Shown here piece by piece: positions 45,621-54,916 of a stretch of 64,000 bases of DNA. The DNA comes from Clostridiales bacterium VE202-21 (GTDB taxonomy: Bacteria; Bacillota; Clostridia; Lachnospirales; Lachnospiraceae). Position numbers and translations under genes: made by a program. The notes under the pieces were generated by a model. That model had not been told where the DNA came from. It saw only the letters and a list, made by a program, of their open reading frames with translations, and did no database searches. The stretch is taken from NCBI GenBank assembly GCA_000509105.1, contig BAIF02000001.1, forward strand, positions 1 through 64,000. Reading direction: 5' to 3'. How positions within the stretch are numbered: position 1 is the stretch's first letter; every line of letters starts with the position of its first letter.

Positions 45621-45630
45621 TTCAAAATTC

Positions 45631-45671
45631 AACGGGGTCAGACCCTCCTGCGGAGAGGGTATGACCCCGTT
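45631..45671. repeat. REPIN-type hairpin (two inverted REP units)
   Basis: AACGGGGTCAGACCCTCC, a TGC loop and GGAGAGGGTATGACCCCGTT form a 41-base imperfect hairpin made of two facing REP sequences. It lies between the convergent HD and transketolase genes and could end both transcripts. Confidence 0.85.
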
Positions 45672-45686
45672 AATATTCTTTAGAAC

Positions 45687-46625
45687 CTAAAGGAAACTTT
45701 TTACTTTCTTATATATACTTTCAGCATCGAGCCCGTATTTCTTAACCAGTTCTACTGCCGGCCCTGACTCTCCAAAAGTGTCATAGATGCCGATCTTCAT
45801 AACTTTTGTGGGCGCCTTCTCTGAGAGCACATCACACACAGCACTGCCCAGTCCGCCAATCACGGAATGTTCCTCAACTGTAACGACTTTGCCGGTTTCC
45901 TGCGCAGCTGCAACTACCAGATCCTCGTCTAAAGGTTTAATGGTATGAATGTTAATCACTTTTGCATCGACTCCATCTGCCGACAGCATTTCCGCTGCTT
46001 CCAGGCAGTTTGCTACAGGAAGGCCCGTTGCGATGATTGTGAGGTCTTTTCCCTCACGAAGCACAACCCCTTTTCCGATTTCAAATTTATAATCCGTCTT
46101 ATCGTTGATCACCGGCACGGCCAGTCTTCCAAAACGCATGTATACCGGACCCACATGTTCATATGCTGCCTTCACTGCTGCCTTTGCTTCTATATCGTCG
46201 GATGGATTAATCACAACCATACCCGGTATTGTCCTCATCAGGGCAATATCTTCGTTGCACTGGTGCGTCGCACCGTCTTCGCCTACGGAAATCCCTGCAT
46301 GTGTAGCGCCGATCTTTACATTCAGCTTCGGATATCCAATGGAATTGCGCACCTGCTCGAAAGCACGACCTGCCGCAAACATGGCAAATGAGCTGGCAAA
46401 CGGCACTTTCCCGGCTGCCGCCAGCCCCGCTGCAACTCCCATCATATTGCTCTCGGCAATACCACAGTCGATATGTCTTTCCGGAAATGCCTTCTTGAAT
46501 ACACCTGTCTTAGTTGCTGCTGCAAGGTCTGCGTCCAATACTACTACATCTTCATGTTCTTTACCAAGTTCAGTCAAAGCATTGCCATAACTTTCTCTTG
46601 TTGCAACTTTCTTTACTTCTGACAT
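45687..46625 (-). CDS. Transketolase, C-terminal subunit
   Basis: The 312-aa protein is the pyrimidine-binding and C-terminal half of a split transketolase, with IDCGIAESNMMGVAAGLAAAG and the C-terminal VEEHSVIGGLGSAVCDVL. With the N-terminal subunit it binds thiamine diphosphate and transfers two-carbon units between pentose phosphates in the non-oxidative pentose phosphate pathway. Its ATG overlaps the end of the N-terminal subunit gene by 13 bases, indicating coupled translation. The transaldolase gene is upstream in the same unit. Confidence 0.93.
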   Translation of the reverse strand: MSEVKKVATRESYGNALTELGKEHEDVVVLDADLAAATKTGVFKKAFPERHIDCGIAESNMMGVAAGLAAAGKVPFASSFAMFAAGRAFEQVRNSIGYPKLNVKIGATHAGISVGEDGATHQCNEDIALMRTIPGMVVINPSDDIEAKAAVKAAYEHVGPVYMRFGRLAVPVINDKTDYKFEIGKGVVLREGKDLTIIATGLPVANCLEAAEMLSADGVDAKVINIHTIKPLDEDLVVAAAQETGKVVTVEEHSVIGGLGSAVCDVLSEKAPTKVMKIGIYDTFGESGPAVELVKKYGLDAESIYKKVKSFL

Positions 46626-47449
46626 AATGCTTCACCCACTTTCTCTAAATCTTTCATGGCAACTTCATACTGCTCGTCATTTGGAGCCGTTCCATGCCAG
46701 GAAGCCTGATTTTCCATAAAGGAAACGCCCTTTCCTTTTACCGTCTTTGCGATGATTGCAGTCGGCTGCCCCTTTACTGTTCTCGCTTCTTTAAATGCAG
46801 CATCAATCTGATCGAAATCATTTCCATCAATGTTAATTACATGGAAATTAAAAGCCTCAAACTTTTTGTCAATCGGGTATGGTGAGTTAACCTCATCAAT
46901 TGCTCCGTCAATCTGCAGGTTGTTATTATCTACGATTACAACCAGATTGTCCAGCTTTCTGTGCGCTGCAAGCATAGAGGCCTCCCATACCTGTCCTTCC
47001 TGGATCTCCCCGTCACCCACAAGGGTATATACCCTGTAAGCATCCCCTGAAAGCTTGGCTGCAATTGCCATTCCTACTGCTGCTGAGATTCCCTGTCCCA
47101 GAGAACCGGATGACATATCAACACCCGGAATGTGCTTCATATCCGGATGTCCCTGAAGATAAGAGCCAGTGTGGCGCAGTGTCTTCAGATCTTCAACCGG
47201 GAAATATCCTCTGTTAGCCAGTACGGAATATAACCCGGGAGCCGTATGCCCCTTAGACAATACAAAACGGTCACGATCCACTTTCTTAGGATCCTTCGGA
47301 TCAATATTCATTTCTTCAAAATACAGATATGTGAAAAGATCAGCTGCGGATAAAGAACCGCCCGGATGGCCTGATTTTGCACTGTGAACTGCAGTCACAA
47401 CGCCCTTGCGGACCTCATTTGCAGTCTTCATCAATTCTAACTTATTCAT
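46613..47449 (-). CDS. Transketolase, N-terminal subunit
   Basis: The 278-aa protein is the pyrophosphate-binding half of a split transketolase: HSAKSGHPGGSLSAADLFTYL near the start, FVLSKGHTAPGLY, and the thiamine diphosphate motif VGDGEIQEGQVWEAS ending in VIVDNNNLQIDG. AAGGAGG precedes the ATG. It is followed at once by the C-terminal subunit. A REP palindrome separates it from the transaldolase gene upstream. Confidence 0.93.
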   Translation of the reverse strand: MNKLELMKTANEVRKGVVTAVHSAKSGHPGGSLSAADLFTYLYFEEMNIDPKDPKKVDRDRFVLSKGHTAPGLYSVLANRGYFPVEDLKTLRHTGSYLQGHPDMKHIPGVDMSSGSLGQGISAAVGMAIAAKLSGDAYRVYTLVGDGEIQEGQVWEASMLAAHRKLDNLVVIVDNNNLQIDGAIDEVNSPYPIDKKFEAFNFHVINIDGNDFDQIDAAFKEARTVKGQPTAIIAKTVKGKGVSFMENQASWHGTAPNDEQYEVAMKDLEKVGEALCQK

Positions 47450-47469
47450 TGAAATTCCTCCTGCTTCAT

Positions 47470-47489
47470 AAGGGGTCTGACCCCTTTGC
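47470..47489. repeat. REP palindrome between transaldolase and transketolase
   Basis: AAGGGGTCTGACCCCTTTGC is identical to the copy in the RAYT coding end. It lies in the 54-base gap between co-oriented genes, so it may modulate the transaldolase-transketolase message. Confidence 0.85.
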
Positions 47490-47503
47490 CCCTGTTTGTT
47501 AAA

Positions 47504-48157
47504 TTATTCACCAAATACCGCTCTATAATCTGCCTGGAACTTTGCGATTCCTGCGTCTGTCAATGGGTGATGTGTCATCTGCTCGATCACGCTGTATGGA
47601 ACGGTTGCAATATCTGCTCCTGCAAGTGCACAGTCTGTTACATGGATCGGATTGCGCACGCTTGCTGCGATGATCTCTGATTTGATGCCTGCAACTTCAA
47701 ATATCTGTGCGATCTCCGCTATCAGGTCTGTTCCACGTACGGAAATATCATCCAGGCGTCCCAGGAACGGAGATACGTATGTGGCTCCGGCTCTTGCCGC
47801 AAGAAGAGCCTGATTTGCGGAGAAGATTAATGTCACATTTGTCTTAATCCCTTCAGAAGAAAGGGCTTTACATGCCTTTAGGCCTTCTACTGTCATCGGA
47901 ATCTTAACGACCATGTTCTTGTGAATCTTCGCAATCTCTCTGCCTTCTGCAATCATGCCTTCTGCATCTGTTGTGGTAGCCTTAACTTCGCCGCTGATCG
48001 GGCCGTCTACGATCGAGGCAATTTCTGCGATTACTTCCTCAAAAACTCGTCCTTCTTTTGCGATCAGTGAAGGGTTCGTTGTCACTCCACAGATAACTCC
48101 CATATCGTTAGCTTTCTTAATATCTTCTACTTTTGCTGTGTCGATAAAAAATTTCAT
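47504..48157 (-). CDS. Transaldolase (small MipB/TalC-type)
   Basis: The 217-aa protein belongs to the short transaldolase group. Schiff-base Lys85 lies in [11 protein letters not shown], the phosphate site motif is [14 protein letters not shown], Glu57 is in ISGEVKATT and a Phe is in [11 protein letters not shown] where fructose-6-phosphate aldolase has Tyr. Phe plus Glu favours transaldolase over aldolase activity. It transfers a dihydroxyacetone unit between sugar phosphates and fits with the transketolase genes downstream. AAGGAGG precedes the ATG, and a strong promoter lies 45-75 bases upstream. Confidence 0.9.
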   Translation of the reverse strand: MKFFIDTAKVEDIKKANDMGVICGVTTNPSLIAKEGRVFEEVIAEIASIVDGPISGEVKATTTDAEGMIAEGREIAKIHKNMVVKIPMTVEGLKACKALSSEGIKTNVTLIFSANQALLAARAGATYVSPFLGRLDDISVRGTDLIAEIAQIFEVAGIKSEIIAASVRNPIHVTDCALAGADIATVPYSVIEQMTHHPLTDAGIAKFQADYRAVFGE

Positions 48158-48202
48158 GATTTGTTCCTCCTTGAACGAAAATCCCTTAGTTTCTATATTA
48201 TA

Positions 48203-48231
48203 ATTATAAGCGCTGGTAAAGGGCGGGTCAA
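48203..48231 (-). promoter_or_regulatory. Promoter with overlapping palindrome, transaldolase-transketolase operon
   Basis: On the minus strand TTGACC (48231-48226), a 17-base spacer and perfect TATAAT (48208-48203) precede the transaldolase gene. The -35 box lies inside CGGG-x-TATTGA-x-CCCG, a possible site for the LacI-type protein encoded just upstream. Confidence 0.7.
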
Positions 48232-48422
48232 TAGCCCGAAAAACTATTAATAATTTTATTCTATTAATATAATCAAAATATTAATTGTCTTTTAGTTGTT
48301 ATTGTTCCTCTATAATACGACCATAAAATCTATACACGCCTTTTATGGTTGTTTATATGAGAAACTTTTATGAACGCGATTGTTTTCTATTTGAATTATT
48401 AATAATAAATTTTATCGCCGCA

Positions 48423-49526
48423 TTAATTTTTCTTTTTTCTGCTTCGGGGATATGAAGTCGTTCCTCTTGTAACGATCCGTGGTTCATACTCAACATGATA
48501 AATACTGACAGGTTCCATCTCGGAATACTGTTTGTCCCGCGTCTTTATTTTCTTCATAATAATATCGCAGGCATCCCGGCCTTTATAAATTACAAAGTGC
48601 TCTATCGTCGTTAAGGATATGTTATGCATTCTTGCAAACAGTGTATTGTCACAGCCCATTACGGACATATCACCGGGTACTCTGTATTTTTCATCATAAA
48701 GAGCATCCAGGATACCGAAGGCAATCATGTCGTTCAGCCCCACAATGGCCGTCAGATTATGATATTCCGCCAGCAGCTCCTTAGTCAGGTCATACCCGAT
48801 TCTGTACTCAGAATCAATTCCCGGAATATCCTTATCAATCTGCTCATTGGCCGCTTTGATAATCACGTTTTCCCCCAGGCCCGCATCCTTAAATTCTTTG
48901 AGAAATCCCTCCACCCGTTTTGAGCGCTGCTTCTGCCTTACTGTTAAAGGCGGCGCAATATATGCCACATGCTTGTGTCCCAGTTCCAACAGGTGCCGGG
49001 CCATAATTCTGCCGAGCTTGGAATTGTCAAGCTCAACGGCATCCACATCCAGCTTCTCATTTTGATTATTAATGATGGCAAATGGAATCCGCTCCGACAT
49101 TTCCGCCACAATGGGCATAAAACATCTGCTTGGGTTGCAGGTATAGATCACGCCCTGGGGGTTCAGCGACGGCATCATTTTCAAATAACGCTCTTCCAGC
49201 TCAAGGTTCCTCTGAGTGTTACAGACAAACAGCCCAAATCCCTGCTCTGTGGCCCGGGATTCAATCCCCTGCAGCAGCATCACATAATAAGGGTTCGTCA
49301 AATTAGGACAAAGCACAACCAGCAGCTTTTCCCGTTTACTTTCCTTTTTCCTTTTTCTCTTAGGCAGTTCATACCCCAGTTCCCGGGCCGCTTCCTCGAC
49401 CTTGCGCACCACGTCCTTTGAAAAGGAAACATTATACTTTTTATTAAGGACCATGGAGACGGTGGATTGTGATACCCCCGCTTTGCGCGCCACATCTGAA
49501 GATGTCACCTTTTTCTTATACATCAT
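48423..49526 (-). CDS. LacI-family transcriptional regulator
   Basis: The 367-aa protein has the N-terminal LacI helix-turn-helix (SSDVARKAGVSQSTVSMVLN) and hinge, then a periplasmic-binding-like sensor domain (LLVVLCPNLTNPYYVMLLQG, DAVELDNSKLGRIMARHL, IVGLNDMIAFGILDALYD). A Lys/Arg-rich insertion (PKRKRKKESKREK) links the two. The gene starts 30 bases after recR on the same strand and may share its transcript. The transaldolase-transketolase operon lies downstream with its own promoter, a likely target. The effector is unknown. Confidence 0.9.
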   Translation of the reverse strand: MMYKKKVTSSDVARKAGVSQSTVSMVLNKKYNVSFSKDVVRKVEEAARELGYELPKRKRKKESKREKLLVVLCPNLTNPYYVMLLQGIESRATEQGFGLFVCNTQRNLELEERYLKMMPSLNPQGVIYTCNPSRCFMPIVAEMSERIPFAIINNQNEKLDVDAVELDNSKLGRIMARHLLELGHKHVAYIAPPLTVRQKQRSKRVEGFLKEFKDAGLGENVIIKAANEQIDKDIPGIDSEYRIGYDLTKELLAEYHNLTAIVGLNDMIAFGILDALYDEKYRVPGDMSVMGCDNTLFARMHNISLTTIEHFVIYKGRDACDIIMKKIKTRDKQYSEMEPVSIYHVEYEPRIVTRGTTSYPRSRKKKN

Positions 49527-49555
49527 CCCACTTCCTTCGTACCTGATTCATCTGC

Positions 49556-50152
49556 CTACAGTTCAGTTCTGCCTTCCAAAGCCCGAAGGAGGGTCACTTC
49601 ATCTATATACTCCAGATCGCCGCCCACCGGAACGCCACTGGCGATCCGGCTGACCTTAATCCCTGTAGGCTTTATCAGCTTGCTGATATACATAGCCGTC
49701 GTCTCACCCTCGAGACTGGAGTTGGTGGCTATAATCACCTCATCGACGTCCCCCTGCAGACGCTCCATAAGTTCCTTAAGCCGGATGTCCCCCGGCCCGA
49801 TACCAAGCATGGGGGATATTGCTCCATGAAGGACATGATAAACGCCGTTGTATTTCCCGGTCTTCTCATAGGCCGCCAGGTCCCGGGGCGTTTCCACCAC
49901 CATAATTGTCTTCTGATCCCGATCCGGGTTATTGCAAATCGGACAAAGCTCCCGATCCGTCAGCGTGCAGCACTGTACGCAGTACCGCACATTATTGCGC
50001 GCATCCACAAGCGATTTGGCCAGATTATCCACCTGCTCCTTTGGCATATTAATAATGTGAAAGGCCAGGCGCTGCGCAGACTTCGCCCCTATCCCGGGCA
50101 GACGGGAGAACTCTTCAATCAGCCGGCTGATTTGGTTACTGTAATAATCCAT
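49556..50152 (-). CDS. recR: Recombination protein RecR
   Basis: The 198-aa protein is of standard RecR length: N-terminal helix-hairpin-helix (FSRLPGIGAKSAQRLAFHI), a four-Cys zinc finger (YCVQCCTLTDRELCPIC), a Toprim domain (MVVETPRDLAAYEKTG) and a Walker B-like C-terminus (GVPVGGDLEYIDEVTL). RecR loads RecA at gaps with RecO and RecF. It sits after ybaB and dnaX, the classic bacterial order dnaX-ybaB-recR. AGGAG precedes the ATG. Confidence 0.97.
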   Translation of the reverse strand: MDYYSNQISRLIEEFSRLPGIGAKSAQRLAFHIINMPKEQVDNLAKSLVDARNNVRYCVQCCTLTDRELCPICNNPDRDQKTIMVVETPRDLAAYEKTGKYNGVYHVLHGAISPMLGIGPGDIRLKELMERLQGDVDEVIIATNSSLEGETTAMYISKLIKPTGIKVSRIASGVPVGGDLEYIDEVTLLRALEGRTEL

Positions 50153-50197
50153 TTAGTATCACTCCTGTTTCTTCGTTACATCCTTAACAAAGTAGTC

Positions 50198-50239
50198 CAA
50201 AAGGGTCAGACCCTTCTGCAAAGGGGTCTGACCCTTTTG
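50198..50239. repeat. REPIN-type hairpin between ybaB and recR
   Basis: CAAAAGGGTCAGACCCTT and AAGGGGTCTGACCCTTTTG face each other across a short loop, giving a 42-base hairpin of two REP units. Its insertion splits the otherwise tightly spaced ybaB-recR pair by about 100 bases. Confidence 0.85.
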
Positions 50240-50258
50240 AGCACCATTGTCAGAATAT

Positions 50259-50612
50259 TTAGAACATTCCCGGCATTCCACCGCCAAGTCCTCCCGTCAG
50301 CTTGCTCATTGCTGAATTGGACTCTTCATCCACTTTTCTCAGGGCTTCGTTGGTTGCCGCTACGATCAGATCCTGAAGCATCTCGATGTCTTCCGGATCC
50401 ACTACTTCTTCCTCCAGTTTCACGCTCAGTACCTCACGCTTACCGTTCATTGTTACCTCCACTGCGCCGCCACCGGCTGTTGCCGTGTATTCTTTTGTCT
50501 CAAGCTCTTTTGCCTGCTCCTCCATCTGGCGCTGCATCTTCTGCGCCTGCTTCATTAAATTTGCCATATTGCCAGGCATTCCGCCGCCTGGAAATCCACC
50601 TCTTTTTGCCAT
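50259..50612 (-). CDS. YbaB/EbfC nucleoid-associated protein
   Basis: The 117-aa protein has a Gly/Met-rich N-terminus ([20 protein letters not shown]), a helical region ([20 protein letters not shown]) and the family core [20 protein letters not shown]. It forms DNA-binding dimers. It lies two bases after dnaX and before recR, the usual location. GGAGG precedes the ATG. Confidence 0.95.
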   Translation of the reverse strand: MAKRGGFPGGGMPGNMANLMKQAQKMQRQMEEQAKELETKEYTATAGGGAVEVTMNGKREVLSVKLEEEVVDPEDIEMLQDLIVAATNEALRKVDEESNSAMSKLTGGLGGGMPGMF

Positions 50613-50614
50613 AA

Positions 50615-52192
50615 CTAATCCTCCACTATGATTTCCATATTAATTTTCTTTTCGATGTCTACAAATGTATCTTCAAAGTGCCGCCCCTCTTCTACATGAC
50701 GGACCTCCACTTCCACTTTCTTTCCGATCCGGTTCTCAATCAGCTCTTCCAGCTCCTTACGGTGCCCTTCTGTGCCAACCACCTCTGCCTCCAGTGTTCC
50801 CGGCATTACAATCATCAGCCGGTTGTCTCCCCCCAGGCTCAGCCTGGCCTTCTTGAGAAAGGTGCGGAGCATTCCGGAGGCCTCATCTGCAATGGGTCTG
50901 AAGTTCTTCACAACTTCCTGGATATCTTCGGGGATCGCGTTGGGCAGTTCAGGTTTTGTCTGCTTTTGCGGCCGGCCGGCCGTACTGCCGTCGCTGCTGA
51001 CATAAACAACCTTTTCCGTAACTGCGCCTGCAGAAATGCCCTGTTCCAGCTTCTCCTCCACAGCGCGGATGCGGTCCAGCAGTGTATCCTGCTCCACTTC
51101 CATGGCGGGAGTACACAGTTTAATCAGCGCAACTTCCAGCATAACCCTCTTCTGCGTTGCATATTTGAGCTGCCCGGACAGCTCGGAAAAAATACGGATA
51201 TAGCGGAGCAGCATATCGGGCTCGATCATCTGAGCCTCCTCCTTCAGCTGCAGCATATTCTCCGTAGATACATCAATCACATCCTCTATATTATCAGATG
51301 TTTTCACCAGAAGCAAGTTCCTGAGATACCATGTAAAATCTGAAGAAAGCTGGGTCAGTTCCCGCCCCTGCATCACAAGGTCTTCCACCGTGTCCAATAC
51401 CCTTGGTATATCCCGCTTTATGATATTACGCAGCAGCTGGCTGAACACATCCGTGTCCACCGCCCCCAGTACTTCCAGCACATTGTCATAGGTCAGCTTC
51501 TGCCCCAGATAGAAGGCAATACATTGGTCCAGAAGGCTCAGCGCGTCACGCATGGAACCGTCCGCCGCTTTGGCCACATACCGGATCGCCTTATCTTCCA
51601 CATCCACCTGCTCTGTCACCATCAGCTCCTGAAGTCTGGCCGAAATCGTCTCGATACTGATCCTCTTAAAGTCATAATGCTGGCACCTCGAGAGAATCGT
51701 AATGGGTATCTTGTGCACCTCCGTGGTTGCCAGTATAAAGATGACATACTCCGGCGGCTCCTCCAGCGTCTTCAAGAGCGCATTAAAAGCGCCTATGGAA
51801 AGCATATGCACTTCGTCTATGATGTAGACCTTATACCGGCCCTCCGTAGGGCGGTACGCCACCTCCTCCCGGATCTCCCGGATGTTATCCACACCATTGT
51901 TCGAAGCAGCGTCAATCTCAATCACATTCATCGACGTCCCCGCCGCGATTGATCGGCACATCGCGCATTCCCCGCAGGGACTGCCATCCGCCGGGTTCTC
52001 GCAGTTAACTGCCTTGGCAAATATCTTGGCCACCGTAGTCTTCCCGGTTCCCCGGGTTCCGCAGAACAAATAGGCATGGCCAATCCGGTTTGCCTTAATC
52101 TGGTTCTGCAATGTTGTAATAATATGATCCTGTCCCTTTACATCCTCAAATGCGGTGGGACGGAACTTTCTGTAAAGCGCCGTATACGACAT
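50615..52192 (-). CDS. dnaX: DNA polymerase III subunit gamma/tau
   Basis: The 525-aa clamp-loader ATPase shows Walker [20 protein letters not shown], the zinc-binding [16 protein letters not shown], Walker [12 protein letters not shown], and the SRC motif [13 protein letters not shown]. The C-terminal third (about 370-525) is less conserved and carries the polymerase-binding tau part. It is the first gene of the dnaX-ybaB-recR cluster, and follows the phosphofructokinase gene by 74 bases. AGAGGTG precedes the ATG. Confidence 0.97.
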   Translation of the reverse strand: MSYTALYRKFRPTAFEDVKGQDHIITTLQNQIKANRIGHAYLFCGTRGTGKTTVAKIFAKAVNCENPADGSPCGECAMCRSIAAGTSMNVIEIDAASNNGVDNIREIREEVAYRPTEGRYKVYIIDEVHMLSIGAFNALLKTLEEPPEYVIFILATTEVHKIPITILSRCQHYDFKRISIETISARLQELMVTEQVDVEDKAIRYVAKAADGSMRDALSLLDQCIAFYLGQKLTYDNVLEVLGAVDTDVFSQLLRNIIKRDIPRVLDTVEDLVMQGRELTQLSSDFTWYLRNLLLVKTSDNIEDVIDVSTENMLQLKEEAQMIEPDMLLRYIRIFSELSGQLKYATQKRVMLEVALIKLCTPAMEVEQDTLLDRIRAVEEKLEQGISAGAVTEKVVYVSSDGSTAGRPQKQTKPELPNAIPEDIQEVVKNFRPIADEASGMLRTFLKKARLSLGGDNRLMIVMPGTLEAEVVGTEGHRKELEELIENRIGKKVEVEVRHVEEGRHFEDTFVDIEKKINMEIIVED

Positions 52193-52266
52193 GAATCACA
52201 CCTCTGTCTAATTTTATTTATCCCGCAGCTTACCTAGTATAAGCCAATCTAAATACCTTATACCAG

Positions 52267-53352
52267 TTACCGGAACACTTCATCCCCGAAACTGATTCCC
52301 GTCATCTTCGCCTCTTTAATCAGGCTGCAATTCGGATCCACTGTCTTAAGCTTCCCTGCCACATCCTGAAGCGGCATCTTAGTTGTCTCTCCATTTTTCA
52401 TGGCGATCATATAGCCGAACTCTTCTTTCAGAATCAGTTCTGCCGCCGCCGCACCCACTCTTGTGGAAAATACACGGTCGTACGCGCATGGAGAACCACC
52501 CCTCTGGGTATGTCCCGGAACCGTAATGCGCACTTCTTTGTCCGTCTTCTGCTGAATCTGCTCGGCCAGTTCATAGGCAATAGACGGGTACTTTCTCTTA
52601 GCCAGCTTCTCCTTATATTCCTTCTTCTTTAGCTGAGCATCCTTCTTAGAAATCGCTCCCTCGGCAACCGCCAGTATGGTAAATGGCTTACCCGCTGCAG
52701 AACGCTTCTGAATCACATCAGCAATGACGTCAATATCATAAGGAATCTCCGGAAGCAGAATAATATCTGCGCCCCCCGCAACCCCCGCATGCAGTGTTAC
52801 ATGACCCACCTTATGTCCCATTACTTCTATAATAAATACACGGCTGTGTGAAGTGGCCGTTGTGTGGATTCTGTCAATTGTATCCGTGGCAATATCCACT
52901 GCGCTCTGGAATCCGAAGGTCATATCCGTTCCCCAGAGATCATTGTCAATCGTCTTGGGAAGAGTGATCACGTTCAGCCCCTCTTCCCTCAGCATATTAG
53001 CCGTCTTATGCGTACCATTGCCGCCTAATATCACAAGACAGTCCAGGCTCAGCTTATGGTATGTATGCTTCATAGCCGCAACTTTGTCCAATCCGTTCTC
53101 ATCCGGTACCCGCATCAGCTTAAACGGCTGTCTGGATGTCCCCAGGATCGTACCGCCCCGGGTCAGAATCCCCGAAAAGTCTTTGGAAGTCAGCATCTCA
53201 AAATTCGCATAGATTAAACCCTTATAGCCATCTTTAAATCCATATATCTCTACATCATCACGTTTGGAACATACGCCCTTCACCACACCGCGCATTGCAG
53301 CGTTCAATGCCTGGCAGTCTCCGCCGCTCGTCAGCATACCAATCCTCAACAT
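52267..53352 (-). CDS. 6-phosphofructokinase with atypical active-site residues
   Basis: The 361-aa protein, counted from the ATG at 53352 with AAGGAGG upstream, catalyses phosphorylation of fructose 6-phosphate. Motifs are MLTSGGDCQALNAAMRG, the catalytic LPKTIDND (Asp136) and EVMGHKVGHVTLHAG. Residue 113 is Gly, as in ATP-using enzymes, but Lys133 replaces the Gly found in them and Asn112 (GGNGTHK) stands where a metal-linked Asp is usual. The Gly/Lys pair occurs in group III enzymes, some ATP- and some pyrophosphate-dependent. The phosphate donor is therefore uncertain. An alternative longer start at 53421 lacks a site. Confidence 0.9.
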   Translation of the reverse strand: MLRIGMLTSGGDCQALNAAMRGVVKGVCSKRDDVEIYGFKDGYKGLIYANFEMLTSKDFSGILTRGGTILGTSRQPFKLMRVPDENGLDKVAAMKHTYHKLSLDCLVILGGNGTHKTANMLREEGLNVITLPKTIDNDLWGTDMTFGFQSAVDIATDTIDRIHTTATSHSRVFIIEVMGHKVGHVTLHAGVAGGADIILLPEIPYDIDVIADVIQKRSAAGKPFTILAVAEGAISKKDAQLKKKEYKEKLAKRKYPSIAYELAEQIQQKTDKEVRITVPGHTQRGGSPCAYDRVFSTRVGAAAAELILKEEFGYMIAMKNGETTKMPLQDVAGKLKTVDPNCSLIKEAKMTGISFGDEVFR

Positions 53353-53518
53353 AATCGATTCCTCCTTATTTAAGCTTCTGCCGCTTCCGCTGCAGATCTT
53401 ATAAACTACAATCAGCTCCACCGTAAGGTGAAGCTGCTCTTACTCTTATGATTATACCCCATTTTGGATACCGTAACAAGAAAATATTCATTTCACGGGG
53501 TCGTTTCGTGGACTCGTC

Positions 53519-53553
53519 GTTACTGTGCACACCTTACGGGCGTGCACAGTAAC
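53519..53553. repeat. Perfect 12-bp palindrome, GTTACTGT family
   Basis: GTTACTGTGCAC (53519-53530) and GTGCACAGTAAC (53542-53553) are exact inverted repeats around an 11-base loop. Same family as the elements at 462-572 and 9636-9669. Confidence 0.7.
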
Positions 53554-53715
53554 GGCTCGTCCAAATGCACACTGGCTGTACCAAAATGTAGACCCGGTTT
53601 TAAGAAATCCCTGGAGACTGGATGCTGTCCCTTCATTCTGCGCCTTATTCTCCAACAAACCTAAAGCTTTCACATTAAAAAGCGGCCATATTTATCTCAT
53701 TTTTGCACAAAGGGA

Positions 53716-53745
53716 TTGTAAAATCAGCCAAAAAAATTGTACAAT
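53716..53745 (+). promoter_or_regulatory. Promoter of the glgCD operon
   Basis: TTGTAA (53716-53721), an 18-base spacer and TACAAT (53740-53745) lie 32 bases before the glgC start. Confidence 0.55.
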
Positions 53746-53777
53746 ATGAACAAGTAATACGAAAGAGAGGACACACT

Positions 53778-54915
53778 ATGAAACAGAATAATATGTTAGC
53801 GATGATTTTAGCCGGGGGCCGGGGTTCACGCCTGCACGAACTGACCAATAAGGTGGCAAAACCGGCAGTTTCATATGGCGGTAAATACCGCATTGTCGAT
53901 TTTCCTTTGAGCAACTGTGCCAACAGCGGGATTGATGTCGTGGGGGTGTTGACACAGTACGAATCCATTTTATTAAATAGCTATGTTGCTGCCGGCCGCC
54001 GCTGGGGGCTGGATGCCCAGGACAGCGGAGTATATGTCCTTCCGCCGCGGGAAAAAGCGGATGCCAACCTGGACGTCTACCGCGGAACCGCAGATGCAAT
54101 CTCCCAGAATATTGATTTTATCGACAGCTTCTCACCGGAATATGTCCTTATACTGTCAGGCGATCACATATACAAGATGAATTATGCCAAGATGCTGTCC
54201 TACCACAAGGAACACCAGGCAGACGCAACAATCGCGGTAATCGAGGTACCGATGAAAGAGGCCAGCCGTTTTGGGATCATGAATACGGACGAAAGCGGCC
54301 GTATTGTAGAGTTTGAGGAAAAACCACCGCAGCCCAAGAGCAACCTGGCTTCCATGGGCATTTACATATTCAACTGGAAGCTGCTGCGCAGGATGCTTCT
54401 TACAGACATGAAGAATCCTGATTCCAGCCATGACTTTGGAAAGGACATCATACCTACGCTTCTGAACGACAGGAAAGAGCTGTTCGCATATAAATTCAAG
54501 GGCTACTGGAAAGATGTGGGGACCATTGATTCTCTGTGGGAAGCCAATATGGATCTTCTGGACAAGAATAATGAGCTGGATCTCAATGATTCCACCTGGA
54601 AGATCTACACTGAAGACGGATATACTGCCTCATTATGTCGGTCCAGAGGCCGATATCAAGCGCGCTTTCATCACACAGGGGTGCAAGATCAACGGAGAAG
54701 TGAAGAATTCCGTCCTGTTCACTGGCGCTACGGTCAGAACCGGGGCAAAGGTCATAGACAGTGTCCTTATGCCGGGCGTTGATGTTGAGGAGGGCGCATG
54801 CATTACGAGGGCACTCATCGCCGACGGCGTTAAGGTCGGTAAGAATGCGGTTGTAGGCAGCGCAGGAAGCGAGCATATCGAACTCGTTTCTAAAAATGTA
54901 AAGGGGGAAGAATAA
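53778..54915 (+). pseudogene. glgC: Glucose-1-phosphate adenylyltransferase GlgC, frameshifted
   Basis: GlgC makes ADP-glucose for glycogen. The frame from ATG 53778 (GAGAGG upstream) encodes the nucleotidyltransferase domain: [45 protein letters not shown] and [20 protein letters not shown]. Near 54615-54620 one extra base shifts the frame; the expected continuation [19 protein letters not shown] and the C-terminal beta-helix ([20 protein letters not shown]) lie in the other frame, ending at 54915. Unrepaired, the product would end at 54782 with an aberrant tail and lack the beta-helix. glgD starts one base after the repaired stop. Confidence 0.92.
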
Positions 54916-54916
54916 T

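Larger units (their letters stand above)
53353..53777. other. Divergent region between pfk and glgC
   Basis: The 425 bases contain the palindrome at 53519-53553 and the glgC promoter at 53716-53745. No gene was recognised; several short frames arise from the palindrome. Confidence 0.55.

Noticed and set aside
53464..53749. Several short frames between pfk and glgC
   Set aside because: They read through the palindrome at 53519-53553 and the glgC promoter; no ribosome binding sites.
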